A DNA stretch of 64,000 nt from Bradyrhizobium sp. CCGUVB1N3 (GTDB lineage: Bacteria; Pseudomonadota; Alphaproteobacteria; Rhizobiales; Xanthobacteraceae). Position 1 is the stretch's first letter, and the number at the start of each line of letters is the position of its first letter. The position numbers and the translations under genes were made by a program. The stretch lies in contig NZ_JANADR010000001.1 in assembly GCF_024199925.1 (NCBI RefSeq), forward strand, positions 3,038,001 to 3,102,000, written 5' to 3'. Positions 26,457 through 33,902 of the stretch are shown one piece after another. Below the pieces are notes generated by a model. The model made no database searches and was not told the origin of the DNA. It saw only the letters and a list, made by a program, of their open reading frames with translations.

Positions 26457-27440
26457 ATGCGATTCGTTTTCGCGGCGCTCGCCGCGTTCCTCGTCCTGAT
26501 GCTCGACCTCGACGGCCCCGCCAAACCGACATCGAGCACCAACAACCTCCTCCTCGCAACCAGTCCATCCGAACAAATCTCCTCCGCCTTCGCAGCGCTA
26601 TTTGAACGCGCAAGGGCCGACGAGCAGTCGAACGCGACGCGCGCACAAGAGAGTTCTCCCCCGCCGGACACGCCAGTGGATACCACCACCGAACGCAAGG
26701 CGGAGGAGTCGCTGCACGATGCATTCTGCCATGCGCTTCGCGAGGCCGCCGAGAACAGCGAAATCCCGGTCCCGTTCTTTGCACGCCTGATCTGGCAGGA
26801 GAGCCGCTTCCGCTCGAACGAGGTCAGCAACGCCGGCGCGCGAGGCGTCGCGCAATTCATGCCGGAAACCGCAGCCGAAGTCGGGCTCGACGATCCCTTC
26901 GATCCGTTCAAGGCGCTGCCCGCGTCCGCAAAGCTGCTGCGCAAGCTGCGTGATGATTTCGGCAATCTTGGCCTCGCCGCGGCCGCCTACAATGCCGGCA
27001 CCGGCCGCATACAGAAATGGCTGGCCAGGCAGAGCGCACTTCCGCGCGAGACACGCGATTACGTCCACATCATCACCGGCACCAAGGCGGAAGACTGGAT
27101 CGAGGACGCCGACATGCTCGCGATCCGCGTCGATCTGCCCAGCGAAGCGCCGTGCGAAGGCGTCGGCGGGCTATCCAAGACCAAGGAGGTCGCGTTCGTC
27201 TCGGCCTCTCCTGCGGCGAGTGTCACCGCGCTGATTCAGAAGGCACAAGCCGCGGAGGCCACGGCAAAGCTCGCCGCGCACCGCGTGCGCAAGCGGCTCG
27301 CCTTGGTGCACAAGAAGAGCGCTCCGTCGGCAGGTGCCACGCGGCTCAGCAAGGCACGCAACATGATCGCCGCACGCGCAGCCAGGAGCGCGAAGGCGCG
27401 CAGGGTTCGCATCGCATCACGCGAGCGATCTTCGAGCTGA
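26457..27440 (+). CDS. Lytic transglycosylase (SLT family 1), exported
   Basis: About 327 residues from ATG 26457 (GAGG 12 bases before; an in-frame TTG start 39 bp upstream is rejected). A signal-like hydrophobic N-terminus (FVFAALAAFLVLMLDL) precedes a low-complexity linker and then a soluble lytic transglycosylase domain with catalytic Glu115 in LIWQESRF, followed by NAGARGVAQFMPETA and AAYNAGTGRIQKWL. The C-terminal 100 residues are very Ala/Lys/Arg-rich, perhaps binding cell wall or nucleic acid. The enzyme cleaves murein glycan strands to 1,6-anhydro ends. It is divergent from the L,D-transpeptidase gene. Confidence 0.88.
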   Translation: MRFVFAALAAFLVLMLDLDGPAKPTSSTNNLLLATSPSEQISSAFAALFERARADEQSNATRAQESSPPPDTPVDTTTERKAEESLHDAFCHALREAAENSEIPVPFFARLIWQESRFRSNEVSNAGARGVAQFMPETAAEVGLDDPFDPFKALPASAKLLRKLRDDFGNLGLAAAAYNAGTGRIQKWLARQSALPRETRDYVHIITGTKAEDWIEDADMLAIRVDLPSEAPCEGVGGLSKTKEVAFVSASPAASVTALIQKAQAAEATAKLAAHRVRKRLALVHKKSAPSAGATRLSKARNMIAARAARSAKARRVRIASRERSSS

Positions 27441-27474
27441 CACGCCAAACCGGCAAGCCGTTCCACGGAACGGT

Positions 27475-27858
27475 TCAAACCGGCTTCTCGTCATCCGTCA
27501 CCGGCGAGGTGACCACCAGGAACACGAGATCGACCAGGCCCGAGTTGGAGATCGCGTGCTCGACGCCGGGCGGCAGGAAGATGACGTCGTGCTTACGCAC
27601 GACATGGTTCTTGCCTGCGATCTCCATCAACCCCTCGCCTTCGAGCACGTGATAGACCTGCTCCTGCACCTTGTGATGGTGGCGGACGACATAGGCCATC
27701 GGCTGGTACATCGAAATCCGGTAGTCGATGTGGCGCGAGCCCGAATTCTCCGGCATCACCAGCGGCTTCGACAGCGCGCCGCCGAAATGGTTGGGGAATT
27801 CGCGCCAGGGCACTTCAGCGATGTTGCGGATGAAGGCACCATTGCTCTCTTCGGCCAT
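27475..27858 (-). CDS. Cupin domain protein
   Basis: A 127-residue single-domain cupin. The first cupin motif is RHHHKVQEQVYHVLEGEG with two spaced histidines and Glu, and the second is FLPPGVEHAISN, so a metal site is likely complete. GGGAG lies just upstream of the ATG at 27858. It ends a three-gene minus-strand set (TPP enzyme, SDR, cupin) reading away from the IclR regulator. Such cupins often act as isomerases or dioxygenases on small acids; the true substrate is unknown. Confidence 0.78.
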   Translation of the reverse strand: MAEESNGAFIRNIAEVPWREFPNHFGGALSKPLVMPENSGSRHIDYRISMYQPMAYVVRHHHKVQEQVYHVLEGEGLMEIAGKNHVVRKHDVIFLPPGVEHAISNSGLVDLVFLVVTSPVTDDEKPV

Positions 27859-27881
27859 GATCGTGCTCCCTCTTGCGCGCC

Positions 27882-28593
27882 TCAATTCACCAATGCGCCG
27901 CCATCGACATAGACGATCGAGCCCGTAGCAAAACCGTTGGCCATGAAGCTCAGAATCTGCTGCGCGATGTCCTCGGCGGCGCCGACGCGGCCGACCGGCA
28001 ACGCGGCAGCCGTCTTCGCCAGCATCTCGCGCCGTGCCGCTTCCGGCATCGCGGCGCGGATCGGTGTGTCGATCACCCCGGGCGACACCGCGTTGACGCG
28101 CACCGGCGCCAGCTCGAGCGCCAGCGCTCGCGCCAGCGATTCCAGCGCGCCGTTGGCCGCGCTGATGACCGCCGAGTTCGGACGCGGCCGCACGCTGAGG
28201 AAGCCGGTGACCAGGGTCAGCGAGCCGCCCGGCCGGATCTCGGCCTCGCGCGCCACGCGCCACGCGCCACGCGCCCCAGAATTTTCCTTCCATCGTGCTG
28301 CGCACGTCGTCCATGGCAACCGTCTTGAACGGCCCCGTCTTGAGCTGTGCCGCGGTCAGCGCGACGTGATCAACCGGACCGATGCGGCGGAATAGATCGG
28401 CGACGCTCTCATCGCTGGTCACGTCGGCCGGGATTGCGATCACGTTCAGTCGCTCGGCGACCGCATCGAGTTTGGTCGCATTGCGCGAGGCGATGATGAC
28501 GTCCGCGCCCTGCTTTTTGGCGAGCTCGGCCGTGGCGAGCCCAATGCCGGAGGAGCCGCCGACGACCACGACCTTCTTGCCTGCAAGCGTCAT
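27882..28593 (-). pseudogene. SDR family oxidoreductase, frameshifted at a 7-bp tandem repeat
   Basis: The N-terminal part from ATG 28593 (GGGGAA site upstream) reads TLAGKKVVVVGGSSGIGLA and stays homologous to residue about 115 (GKFWGAWRVAR). It then loses similarity, while another frame continues with REAEIRPGGSLTLVTG to the end at YVDGGALVN. The switch falls inside nearly four copies of a 7-bp unit; deleting one unit restores a single frame of about 234 codons. The classic Tyr-x-x-x-Lys motif is absent (the region reads SAVISAANGALES), as in an atypical SDR branch. The gene is either a recent pseudogene, a phase-variable gene or a sequencing slip. Confidence 0.8.
28249..28275. repeat. 7-bp tandem repeat causing the SDR frameshift
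   Basis: Period-7 DNA (unit CGCGCCA on the plus strand) runs for 27 bp, about 3.9 copies. One unit fewer would put the SDR gene back in frame, and since 7 leaves remainder 1 on division by 3, each gain or loss changes frame. Such short GC-rich tandem repeats are prone to slipped-strand mispairing. Confidence 0.85.
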
Positions 28594-28638
28594 TCCCGTG
28601 TTCCCCTGAAGTCGTCTTGAAAATTGCACCGCGCGCGA

Positions 28639-30438
28639 TCAGTCCGGCTGATAGCGCGTGCCGATGCCGGCCTTGCTTTGGCCGAGGCCCGGCAGCTCCC
28701 ACACGCCCGCGCCCGCTGGGTTGACGTCGGCGGCGATATCGACGTCGATCAGATACGGCTTGTTGGCCGCGATGCCCTTGCGGATGGCTTCGCCAATATC
28801 CGCGGCGCGATCCACCCGCACGCCTTCGACGCCGCAGGACCGCGCCATCGCCGCGAAATCGGGATTGTAGCGCTCGCCGGTGACGGGATCCCTAAAGTCG
28901 GTCGCGAGCTCGCGGCCGCCGAGATAGCCACGCTGCAAGCCCCGGATCGAGGCATAGGCGTAGTTATTCCAGACCACCCACACCACGGGCAGATTATATT
29001 CGACCGCCGTGCCCAGTACGTTGGCGTGCATGAAGAAGGCGCCGTCGCCGCACACCGACACACAGGGCCGATCGGGCGCGGCGAACTTCGCGCCCATCAC
29101 GCCGGCGACGCCAAAGCCCATCGGGCCAAAGCCCATCGAGCCGATCAGCGAATCCGGCCGTTTCGGTTTGCAGAAGGCAAGCAGCCAGTTGTGGTGCACG
29201 CCGATGTCGCTGACGAGGATCGCGTCCTCCGGCAGCGCCTTGTCGATCTCGGCAGCGGCGCGTTGCGGGTTGATCGGGGTGGTGTCGTCGGAAAAGCCAG
29301 GCGCGACGAACTTGTCCCATTCCTTGCGGTAGCCATCGATCTGCGCCAGCCACTTCTTGCGCGCGTCGGATTTCCTGAACAGGTTGTCGCGACGATCGAG
29401 CTCGGCATGCACCTGCCGCAGGAAGGTGCGGACGTCGGCCATCAGCCCGAGCGCGACCGGATAGTTGCGGCCGATCTCCTCGGGATCGATATCGACGTGG
29501 ATGAGCCTGGTCGGCGGGATGGTGAAGGAATAACCAGGAATCCACGAGCTCGAGGTGCGATCGTCGAAGCGGACGCCGAGGGCGAGCAGCACATCGGCCT
29601 GCCGCGTCGCGTGATTGGCCTGATAGTGCCCGGCACGCGCGACGAGGCCGAGTGCGAGCGGATGATTAACGTCGAGCGCGCCAAGGCCTGAGGCCGACGC
29701 CGCAACTGGAATCTGCAAGCGCTCGGCGAGGCTGCGCAACTCTTCCGCGGCACCGCCGTAACGCACGCCCTGCCCGACCAGCATCACCGGCCGCTCGGCA
29801 GCGAGCAGCATATCGACCGCCTTGACCACGCCTTCGGGATCGGCGCCGCAGCGGCTGGAGATATTTGCGTTCCACTCGATCGCCTTCGGTGCTTCTTCTG
29901 CGGCCGATTCCATGAAGACATCGAAGGGAACATCGACCACAACCGGTCCTGGCCGTCCGGTGATCATGGTCTTCCAGGCCTGCCGCACCGCGAGCGGCAC
30001 CATCTCGCCGCGCGTCGGCTGAAACACCTTCTTGCAGATCGAACGCACCGTGGAGGGAAAATCGGCCTGATAGTGCCGGTACATTTCCTGGAACGCGCCG
30101 CGATTGAACTGGCTGGTCGGTACGTTGCCGGTGATCGCCATGAACGGCACGGAATCGAGAAAGGCGTTCGCAAGCGAGATCGGCAAATTAGCCGAGCCGG
30201 GCCCGCATGACGTGAAGGTCGCGGTCGGCCGTCCGGAGACGCGGTAATAAACGTCCGCCATGAAACCGGCGACGCTCTCATGATGAACCGAAATCGTCTT
30301 GATCTCGGACGAACGCTCATACAGCGCGTCGATGAACTGGATATTGCCGTGGCCGCAGAGCCCGAACACCTGCGGCACCTTCTCCTGGATCAGGTAGTCG
30401 ACGATGACCTGGGCGCCGTTGAGCATATTTCGCGACAT
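28639..30438 (-). CDS. Thiamine pyrophosphate enzyme, acetolactate synthase large subunit-like
   Basis: A 599-residue member of the ALS/pyruvate oxidase family. The N-terminal PYR domain has VHHESVAGFMAD with the cofactor-activating Glu and TSCGPGSANLPISLANAF; the central domain carries the DIDPEEIGRNYPVALGL type of nucleotide fold; the C-terminal PP domain has GDGAFFMHANVLGTA and NNYAY (the GDG...NN ThDP motif). No regulatory small subunit (ilvH) is adjacent, and the gene sits with an SDR, a cupin and an uptake system under an IclR regulator, so it is probably a catabolic decarboxylase or carboligase, not a branched-chain biosynthetic enzyme. The start has GGGAG upstream. Confidence 0.82.
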   Translation of the reverse strand: MSRNMLNGAQVIVDYLIQEKVPQVFGLCGHGNIQFIDALYERSSEIKTISVHHESVAGFMADVYYRVSGRPTATFTSCGPGSANLPISLANAFLDSVPFMAITGNVPTSQFNRGAFQEMYRHYQADFPSTVRSICKKVFQPTRGEMVPLAVRQAWKTMITGRPGPVVVDVPFDVFMESAAEEAPKAIEWNANISSRCGADPEGVVKAVDMLLAAERPVMLVGQGVRYGGAAEELRSLAERLQIPVAASASGLGALDVNHPLALGLVARAGHYQANHATRQADVLLALGVRFDDRTSSSWIPGYSFTIPPTRLIHVDIDPEEIGRNYPVALGLMADVRTFLRQVHAELDRRDNLFRKSDARKKWLAQIDGYRKEWDKFVAPGFSDDTTPINPQRAAAEIDKALPEDAILVSDIGVHHNWLLAFCKPKRPDSLIGSMGFGPMGFGVAGVMGAKFAAPDRPCVSVCGDGAFFMHANVLGTAVEYNLPVVWVVWNNYAYASIRGLQRGYLGGRELATDFRDPVTGERYNPDFAAMARSCGVEGVRVDRAADIGEAIRKGIAANKPYLIDVDIAADVNPAGAGVWELPGLGQSKAGIGTRYQPD

Positions 30439-30535
30439 TCAACCCGTCTCCCTGCGGCCCGACGGCTTCTTCTTCGATGCGGCGGCCATCGTTGAGCCGC
30501 CGCACCCTATTTCTCATAATGCTGCACGTCAATTT

Positions 30536-30547
30536 ATATTGTGATAG
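30536..30547. promoter_or_regulatory. Putative IclR-linked motif in the divergent promoter
   Basis: ATATTGTGATAG lies in the 172-bp gap between the TPP enzyme gene and the IclR gene. Its reverse complement CTATCACAATAT matches 11 of 12 bases of CTCTCACAATAT before the ABC transporter (31627-31638). A motif shared by the two promoters flanking a local regulator gene is a candidate binding site. No matched half is visible around this first copy. Confidence 0.4.
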
Positions 30548-30610
30548 TTTGTTTTCCAGGGAACGCGCGGGGCTCCACGCCCGTCGCGTGCTAGTGTCAG
30601 GACTCGAGCC

Positions 30611-31549
30611 ATGATGGATTCATCGAAGGGGGCCTCTTCCTTGAGATCGCGCACCAAGCCCGGCACCAGCGAAAAACCTGCAAGCCCACGCAAGGCGGCC
30701 ATTGCAAAACTGGTCCCGCCGACTCAGACGGATGGTGACGACGCCGACGACAAGCAGCGCGGCGGCGGCGTGCAGTCGCTCGGCCGCGCCTTCTCGATCC
30801 TGGAGGAGGTCGCGCGGCATCGCGAAGGGATCGGGCTTGCGGAATTGAGCAAGCTCGTCGGCCTGCACAACTCGACCACTTTTCATCTCGCCAAGACGCT
30901 GGTCTCGCTCGGCTATCTCCGGCAGGAGAAGGACAACAAGCGCTACCGCATCGGCCGCCCCCTGTTTGCACTCGCGGCATCTGCGCTCGACGAGATCGAG
31001 ATGGTCAATGTCGCAACTCCTGTGCTCGAAGACTTGTCGCGCGAGACCAGCGAAAGCAGCCATTTTGCCGTGCGCATGGGCGATGCCGTCATCGTCATCG
31101 CGCGCACCAGCGGGCCCGGCGCGTTCCAGCTTACCGACCGGGTCGGCGTGGTCCGCCCCGCCCATTGCACGGCACTCGGCAAGATCATTCTTGCATCGCT
31201 GCGACCCGAGCAGTTCAAGCGCTTCCTCGATCGCGCCGAACTGAAGCCGTCGACGCCGAAATCCATCACCGACCCCGGCGTGCTGATGCGCGAGATCGCC
31301 GAAGTGCAACGCACCGGCGTTGCCTTCGACGACGGCGAGTTCAATCCGGAAGTGCGCTGCGTCGCCGTGCCTGTGATCGATTTCACCGGACAGGTGATCG
31401 GCGCGCTTGGCATATCCGGACCGATCTGGCGGCTGTCGAACCAGGCGCTGCATGCGAGCGCACAGGTCGTTCAAGTCGCGGCCAACCGTCTCTCGTTAGA
31501 GTTCGGCGCCAAAATTACGGCGTCCAAGCCAGCAGCGAAAAAAGTCTAA
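30611..31549 (+). CDS. IclR family transcriptional regulator
   Basis: A 312-residue protein (ATG 30611, or ATG 30614). After a charged 50-residue extension, the winged helix covers QSLGRAFSILEEVARHREG and ELSKLVGLHNSTTFHLAKTL; the effector domain has HFAVRMGDAVIVIAR, RPAHCTALGKIILASL and RCVAVPVIDFTGQVIGALG. The TALGK segment is the IclR effector-pocket hallmark. It is divergent from the TPP-enzyme operon and upstream of a Liv-type transporter in its own direction, so control of both is likely. Confidence 0.9.
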   Translation: MMDSSKGASSLRSRTKPGTSEKPASPRKAAIAKLVPPTQTDGDDADDKQRGGGVQSLGRAFSILEEVARHREGIGLAELSKLVGLHNSTTFHLAKTLVSLGYLRQEKDNKRYRIGRPLFALAASALDEIEMVNVATPVLEDLSRETSESSHFAVRMGDAVIVIARTSGPGAFQLTDRVGVVRPAHCTALGKIILASLRPEQFKRFLDRAELKPSTPKSITDPGVLMREIAEVQRTGVAFDDGEFNPEVRCVAVPVIDFTGQVIGALGISGPIWRLSNQALHASAQVVQVAANRLSLEFGAKITASKPAAKKV

Positions 31550-31626
31550 GGCGCGCGCAAGCGGCGATTTTGCCGGTTGACACCGGCGACCGCGTTCGGG
31601 ATTATCATCCCGCATTAGAAAAACGT

Positions 31627-31651
31627 CTCTCACAATATCGCATTTCCGATA
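31627..31651. promoter_or_regulatory. Putative operator before the Liv-type transporter
   Basis: The segment holds CTCTCACAATAT (shared, inverted, with 30536-30547) and an overlapping dyad TATCG-N6-CGATA at 31636-31651. It lies about 45 bp before the ATG of the binding-protein gene, in the 144-bp gap after the IclR gene, a normal place for an operator. Confidence 0.4.
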
Positions 31652-31693
31652 CTGAAGGGAGACACCGCGATGCACCCGGGAGGAGGCTTTGAG

Positions 31694-32938
31694 ATGATCC
31701 GCACCAGCCGACGGACATTGCTAAAGGCGAGCGCGGCGTTTGCCGGCGCATCCGCGCTCGGATTACCCGCGATCGCGCGCGCCCAGGCGGAGAAGATCAG
31801 AATCGGCCACCTGACGCCGCTGACCGGCTTTCTCGGCGTGATCGGCGGCTACGCCCAGCTCGGCGTGAAACTCGCCGCGGAGGAGATCAACCAGTCCGGC
31901 GGCATTTTGGGCAAGCAGATCGATCTTTTCTCCGAAGACTCCATCAACCCCGCGACCGCCGCGACCAAGGCGCAGCGGATGCTGGAGCAGGACGGCGCCG
32001 TCGTGCTGCTCGGCGAAATCTCGTCGGCGTCCTCGCTCACGATCATGCAGGTCGCCGAGCGCAACAAGAAGGTGTTCTTCTCGACCGGCGCGCGATCGGA
32101 TGCGCTGCGCGGCAAGAACTGCAACAAATATTCCTTCCACTGCGACATCCCCAACACCGTGATGGTCAATGCGGTCGGCACCGCGCTGTCGCAGAAGGGC
32201 ATGGTGAAGGGCAAAAAGTTCTTCACGCTCACCGCCGACTACATCTTCGGCCACGACCTCCTCAAGGCGGCGAAGGCCTTCTTCGGCACGCACGACGCCA
32301 ATCTGATCGGCGACGAGCTGATCGCAACCGACGTCACCGATTTCAGCCCGTATCTTCTGAAAGTGCGGCAGGCCAAGCCCGATGTGGTGTGCTGCAACCT
32401 CGCCGGCAACCAGGTCACCAATCTCGTCAAGCAATATGCCGAATTCGGCCTGCCCTATCCGCTGGTCGGCTTCAACCTCAACACCGGCGATGCCTGGGCG
32501 GCGGGCGCCGGCAATCTCGGCGGCACCTGGCCGACGGTCTGGTACCACACGCTGGACAACCCGACGTCCAAGGCCTTCGTCGCCGCCTTCAGCAAGAAAT
32601 ACGGCAAGCCGCCGGAAAACCACGCCTGGATCGACTACGTCACGCTAAGACTGCTCGCGGAGGCGATCAACACGACCAAGTCGACCGACAGCGGCGAGCT
32701 GATTGGCTATTTCGAGAAGCAATCCCAGTTCGACATCGGCAAGGCGCGCAAGGCCTATTTCCGCTCCTGGGACCATCAGCTCGTGCAGGAGGCCTATCCG
32801 TTCACGGTGAAGCCGAAGGAGCAGATGAAGGACCAGTGGGACATGCTGGTGCTGGGCGATGCCGTGCCGGCGGCGAACGATCTGCTGGAACAGATCTATC
32901 CGACCAGGGAACAGAACCCCTGCGAGATGAAGGCCTGA
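31694..32938 (+). CDS. ABC transporter substrate-binding protein, branched-chain amino acid (LivJ) type
   Basis: A 414-residue periplasmic binding protein. The N-terminus has a twin-arginine-like signal SRRTLLKASAAFAGASALG and a cleavage site near ARA-QA. The mature part begins KIRIGHLTPLTGFLGVIGG, the typical peripla_BP_6 start, with AAEEINQSGGILGKQI next. ATG 31694 is preceded by GGAGG; an ATG 24 bp upstream is less likely. It is the first gene of a four-component uptake system and lies next to the IclR gene. Family members bind amino acids, short amides or aromatic acids; the ligand here is presumably degraded by the TPP/SDR/cupin genes. Confidence 0.9.
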   Translation: MIRTSRRTLLKASAAFAGASALGLPAIARAQAEKIRIGHLTPLTGFLGVIGGYAQLGVKLAAEEINQSGGILGKQIDLFSEDSINPATAATKAQRMLEQDGAVVLLGEISSASSLTIMQVAERNKKVFFSTGARSDALRGKNCNKYSFHCDIPNTVMVNAVGTALSQKGMVKGKKFFTLTADYIFGHDLLKAAKAFFGTHDANLIGDELIATDVTDFSPYLLKVRQAKPDVVCCNLAGNQVTNLVKQYAEFGLPYPLVGFNLNTGDAWAAGAGNLGGTWPTVWYHTLDNPTSKAFVAAFSKKYGKPPENHAWIDYVTLRLLAEAINTTKSTDSGELIGYFEKQSQFDIGKARKAYFRSWDHQLVQEAYPFTVKPKEQMKDQWDMLVLGDAVPAANDLLEQIYPTREQNPCEMKA

Positions 32939-33026
32939 CGCGCTCTCTCGCGCGAAAGTGCTCAGTTGGCGCCAACGGTGCCGGCGTGCGAGCCGGCGCC
33001 GCTTTTGCCAAGGTGATGGACGCAAC

Positions 33027-33902
33027 ATGCAGTTCGAGTTCTTGCTGGAACAGGTGGTGAATGGCCTCGTGCTCGGCGGCTATTACCTGCTCATCGCGCT
33101 CGGGCTGTCGCTGATCTTCTCCGTCGGCGGCATCGTCAATCTCGCACACGGTGCCTTCTACGCGCTCGGCGCCTACGTTTTCGTCGAGCTGACGCGTCAC
33201 CTCAGTTTCGGCGCGTCGGTGGTCATCTCCCCGTTCGCCGTGGCCCTGCTCGGCATCCTCTTCGAGCGCTTCATCCTGCGCCGCTTCTACAACTCCGACC
33301 CGATCCTCAGCCTGCTCGTGACCTTCGGCCTTGCGATGGTCGCCGAGCAGGCGATCCGCATGATCTGGGGCGCGGCGCCGGTGTCGGCCGAGATTCCGCA
33401 AAGCTTTCGCGGCTCGGTCATCCTCGGTGATTTCCTGTTCTCGCGTTATCGCCTGCTGATATTGGCGGTGGTGGCAGCGGTGCTCGTCGGCATCTGGCTC
33501 CTCCTGCACAAGACCTCATTCGGACGCGTGGTGCGCGCCGGCATCCAGCGGCCTGACATGGTGGCAGCGCTCGGCATCCGGCTTCAGCCCTACATGACCG
33601 CGATCGTCATGCTCGGCGTCGGCATGGCCGCGCTTGGCGGTGCGTTCTTCGCGCCGATCACGACCGTGCATCCGGCGATGGGCGCCGAGATCATGACGGT
33701 CGCCTTCGTTGTCGTCGTGATCGGCGGGCTCGGAAGCTTTTGGGGCGTTATCATCGCCGCCCTCCTCGTCGGCGTCGTGCGCGGCATTGCGATTCATTTC
33801 CAGCCCGCCGCGGGCGAAGCCTCGATCTACATCCTGATGTTCCTGGTGCTGCTGGTGCGCCCGCGCGGGCTGCTCGGCGAACGCATCGAGAAGTTCGAAT
33901 GA
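33027..33902 (+). CDS. ABC transporter permease, LivH type
   Basis: A 291-residue inner-membrane permease with about eight hydrophobic segments. Family markers are ALGLSLIFSVGGIVNLAHG near the N-terminus and GGLGSFWGVIIAALLVGV towards the C-terminus. The ATG at 33027 is chosen because the preceding 23 codons are basic and non-homologous. Its stop overlaps the next start by four bases (ATGA), so permease and fused protein are made together. It forms the channel with the LivM domain of the next gene. Confidence 0.92.
   Translation: MQFEFLLEQVVNGLVLGGYYLLIALGLSLIFSVGGIVNLAHGAFYALGAYVFVELTRHLSFGASVVISPFAVALLGILFERFILRRFYNSDPILSLLVTFGLAMVAEQAIRMIWGAAPVSAEIPQSFRGSVILGDFLFSRYRLLILAVVAAVLVGIWLLLHKTSFGRVVRAGIQRPDMVAALGIRLQPYMTAIVMLGVGMAALGGAFFAPITTVHPAMGAEIMTVAFVVVVIGGLGSFWGVIIAALLVGVVRGIAIHFQPAAGEASIYILMFLVLLVRPRGLLGERIEKFE

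Noticed and set aside
28639..30438. Biosynthetic acetolactate synthase (ilvB)
   Set aside because: No ilvH or ilvC nearby, catabolic neighbours and an IclR regulator; the specific name is not supported.
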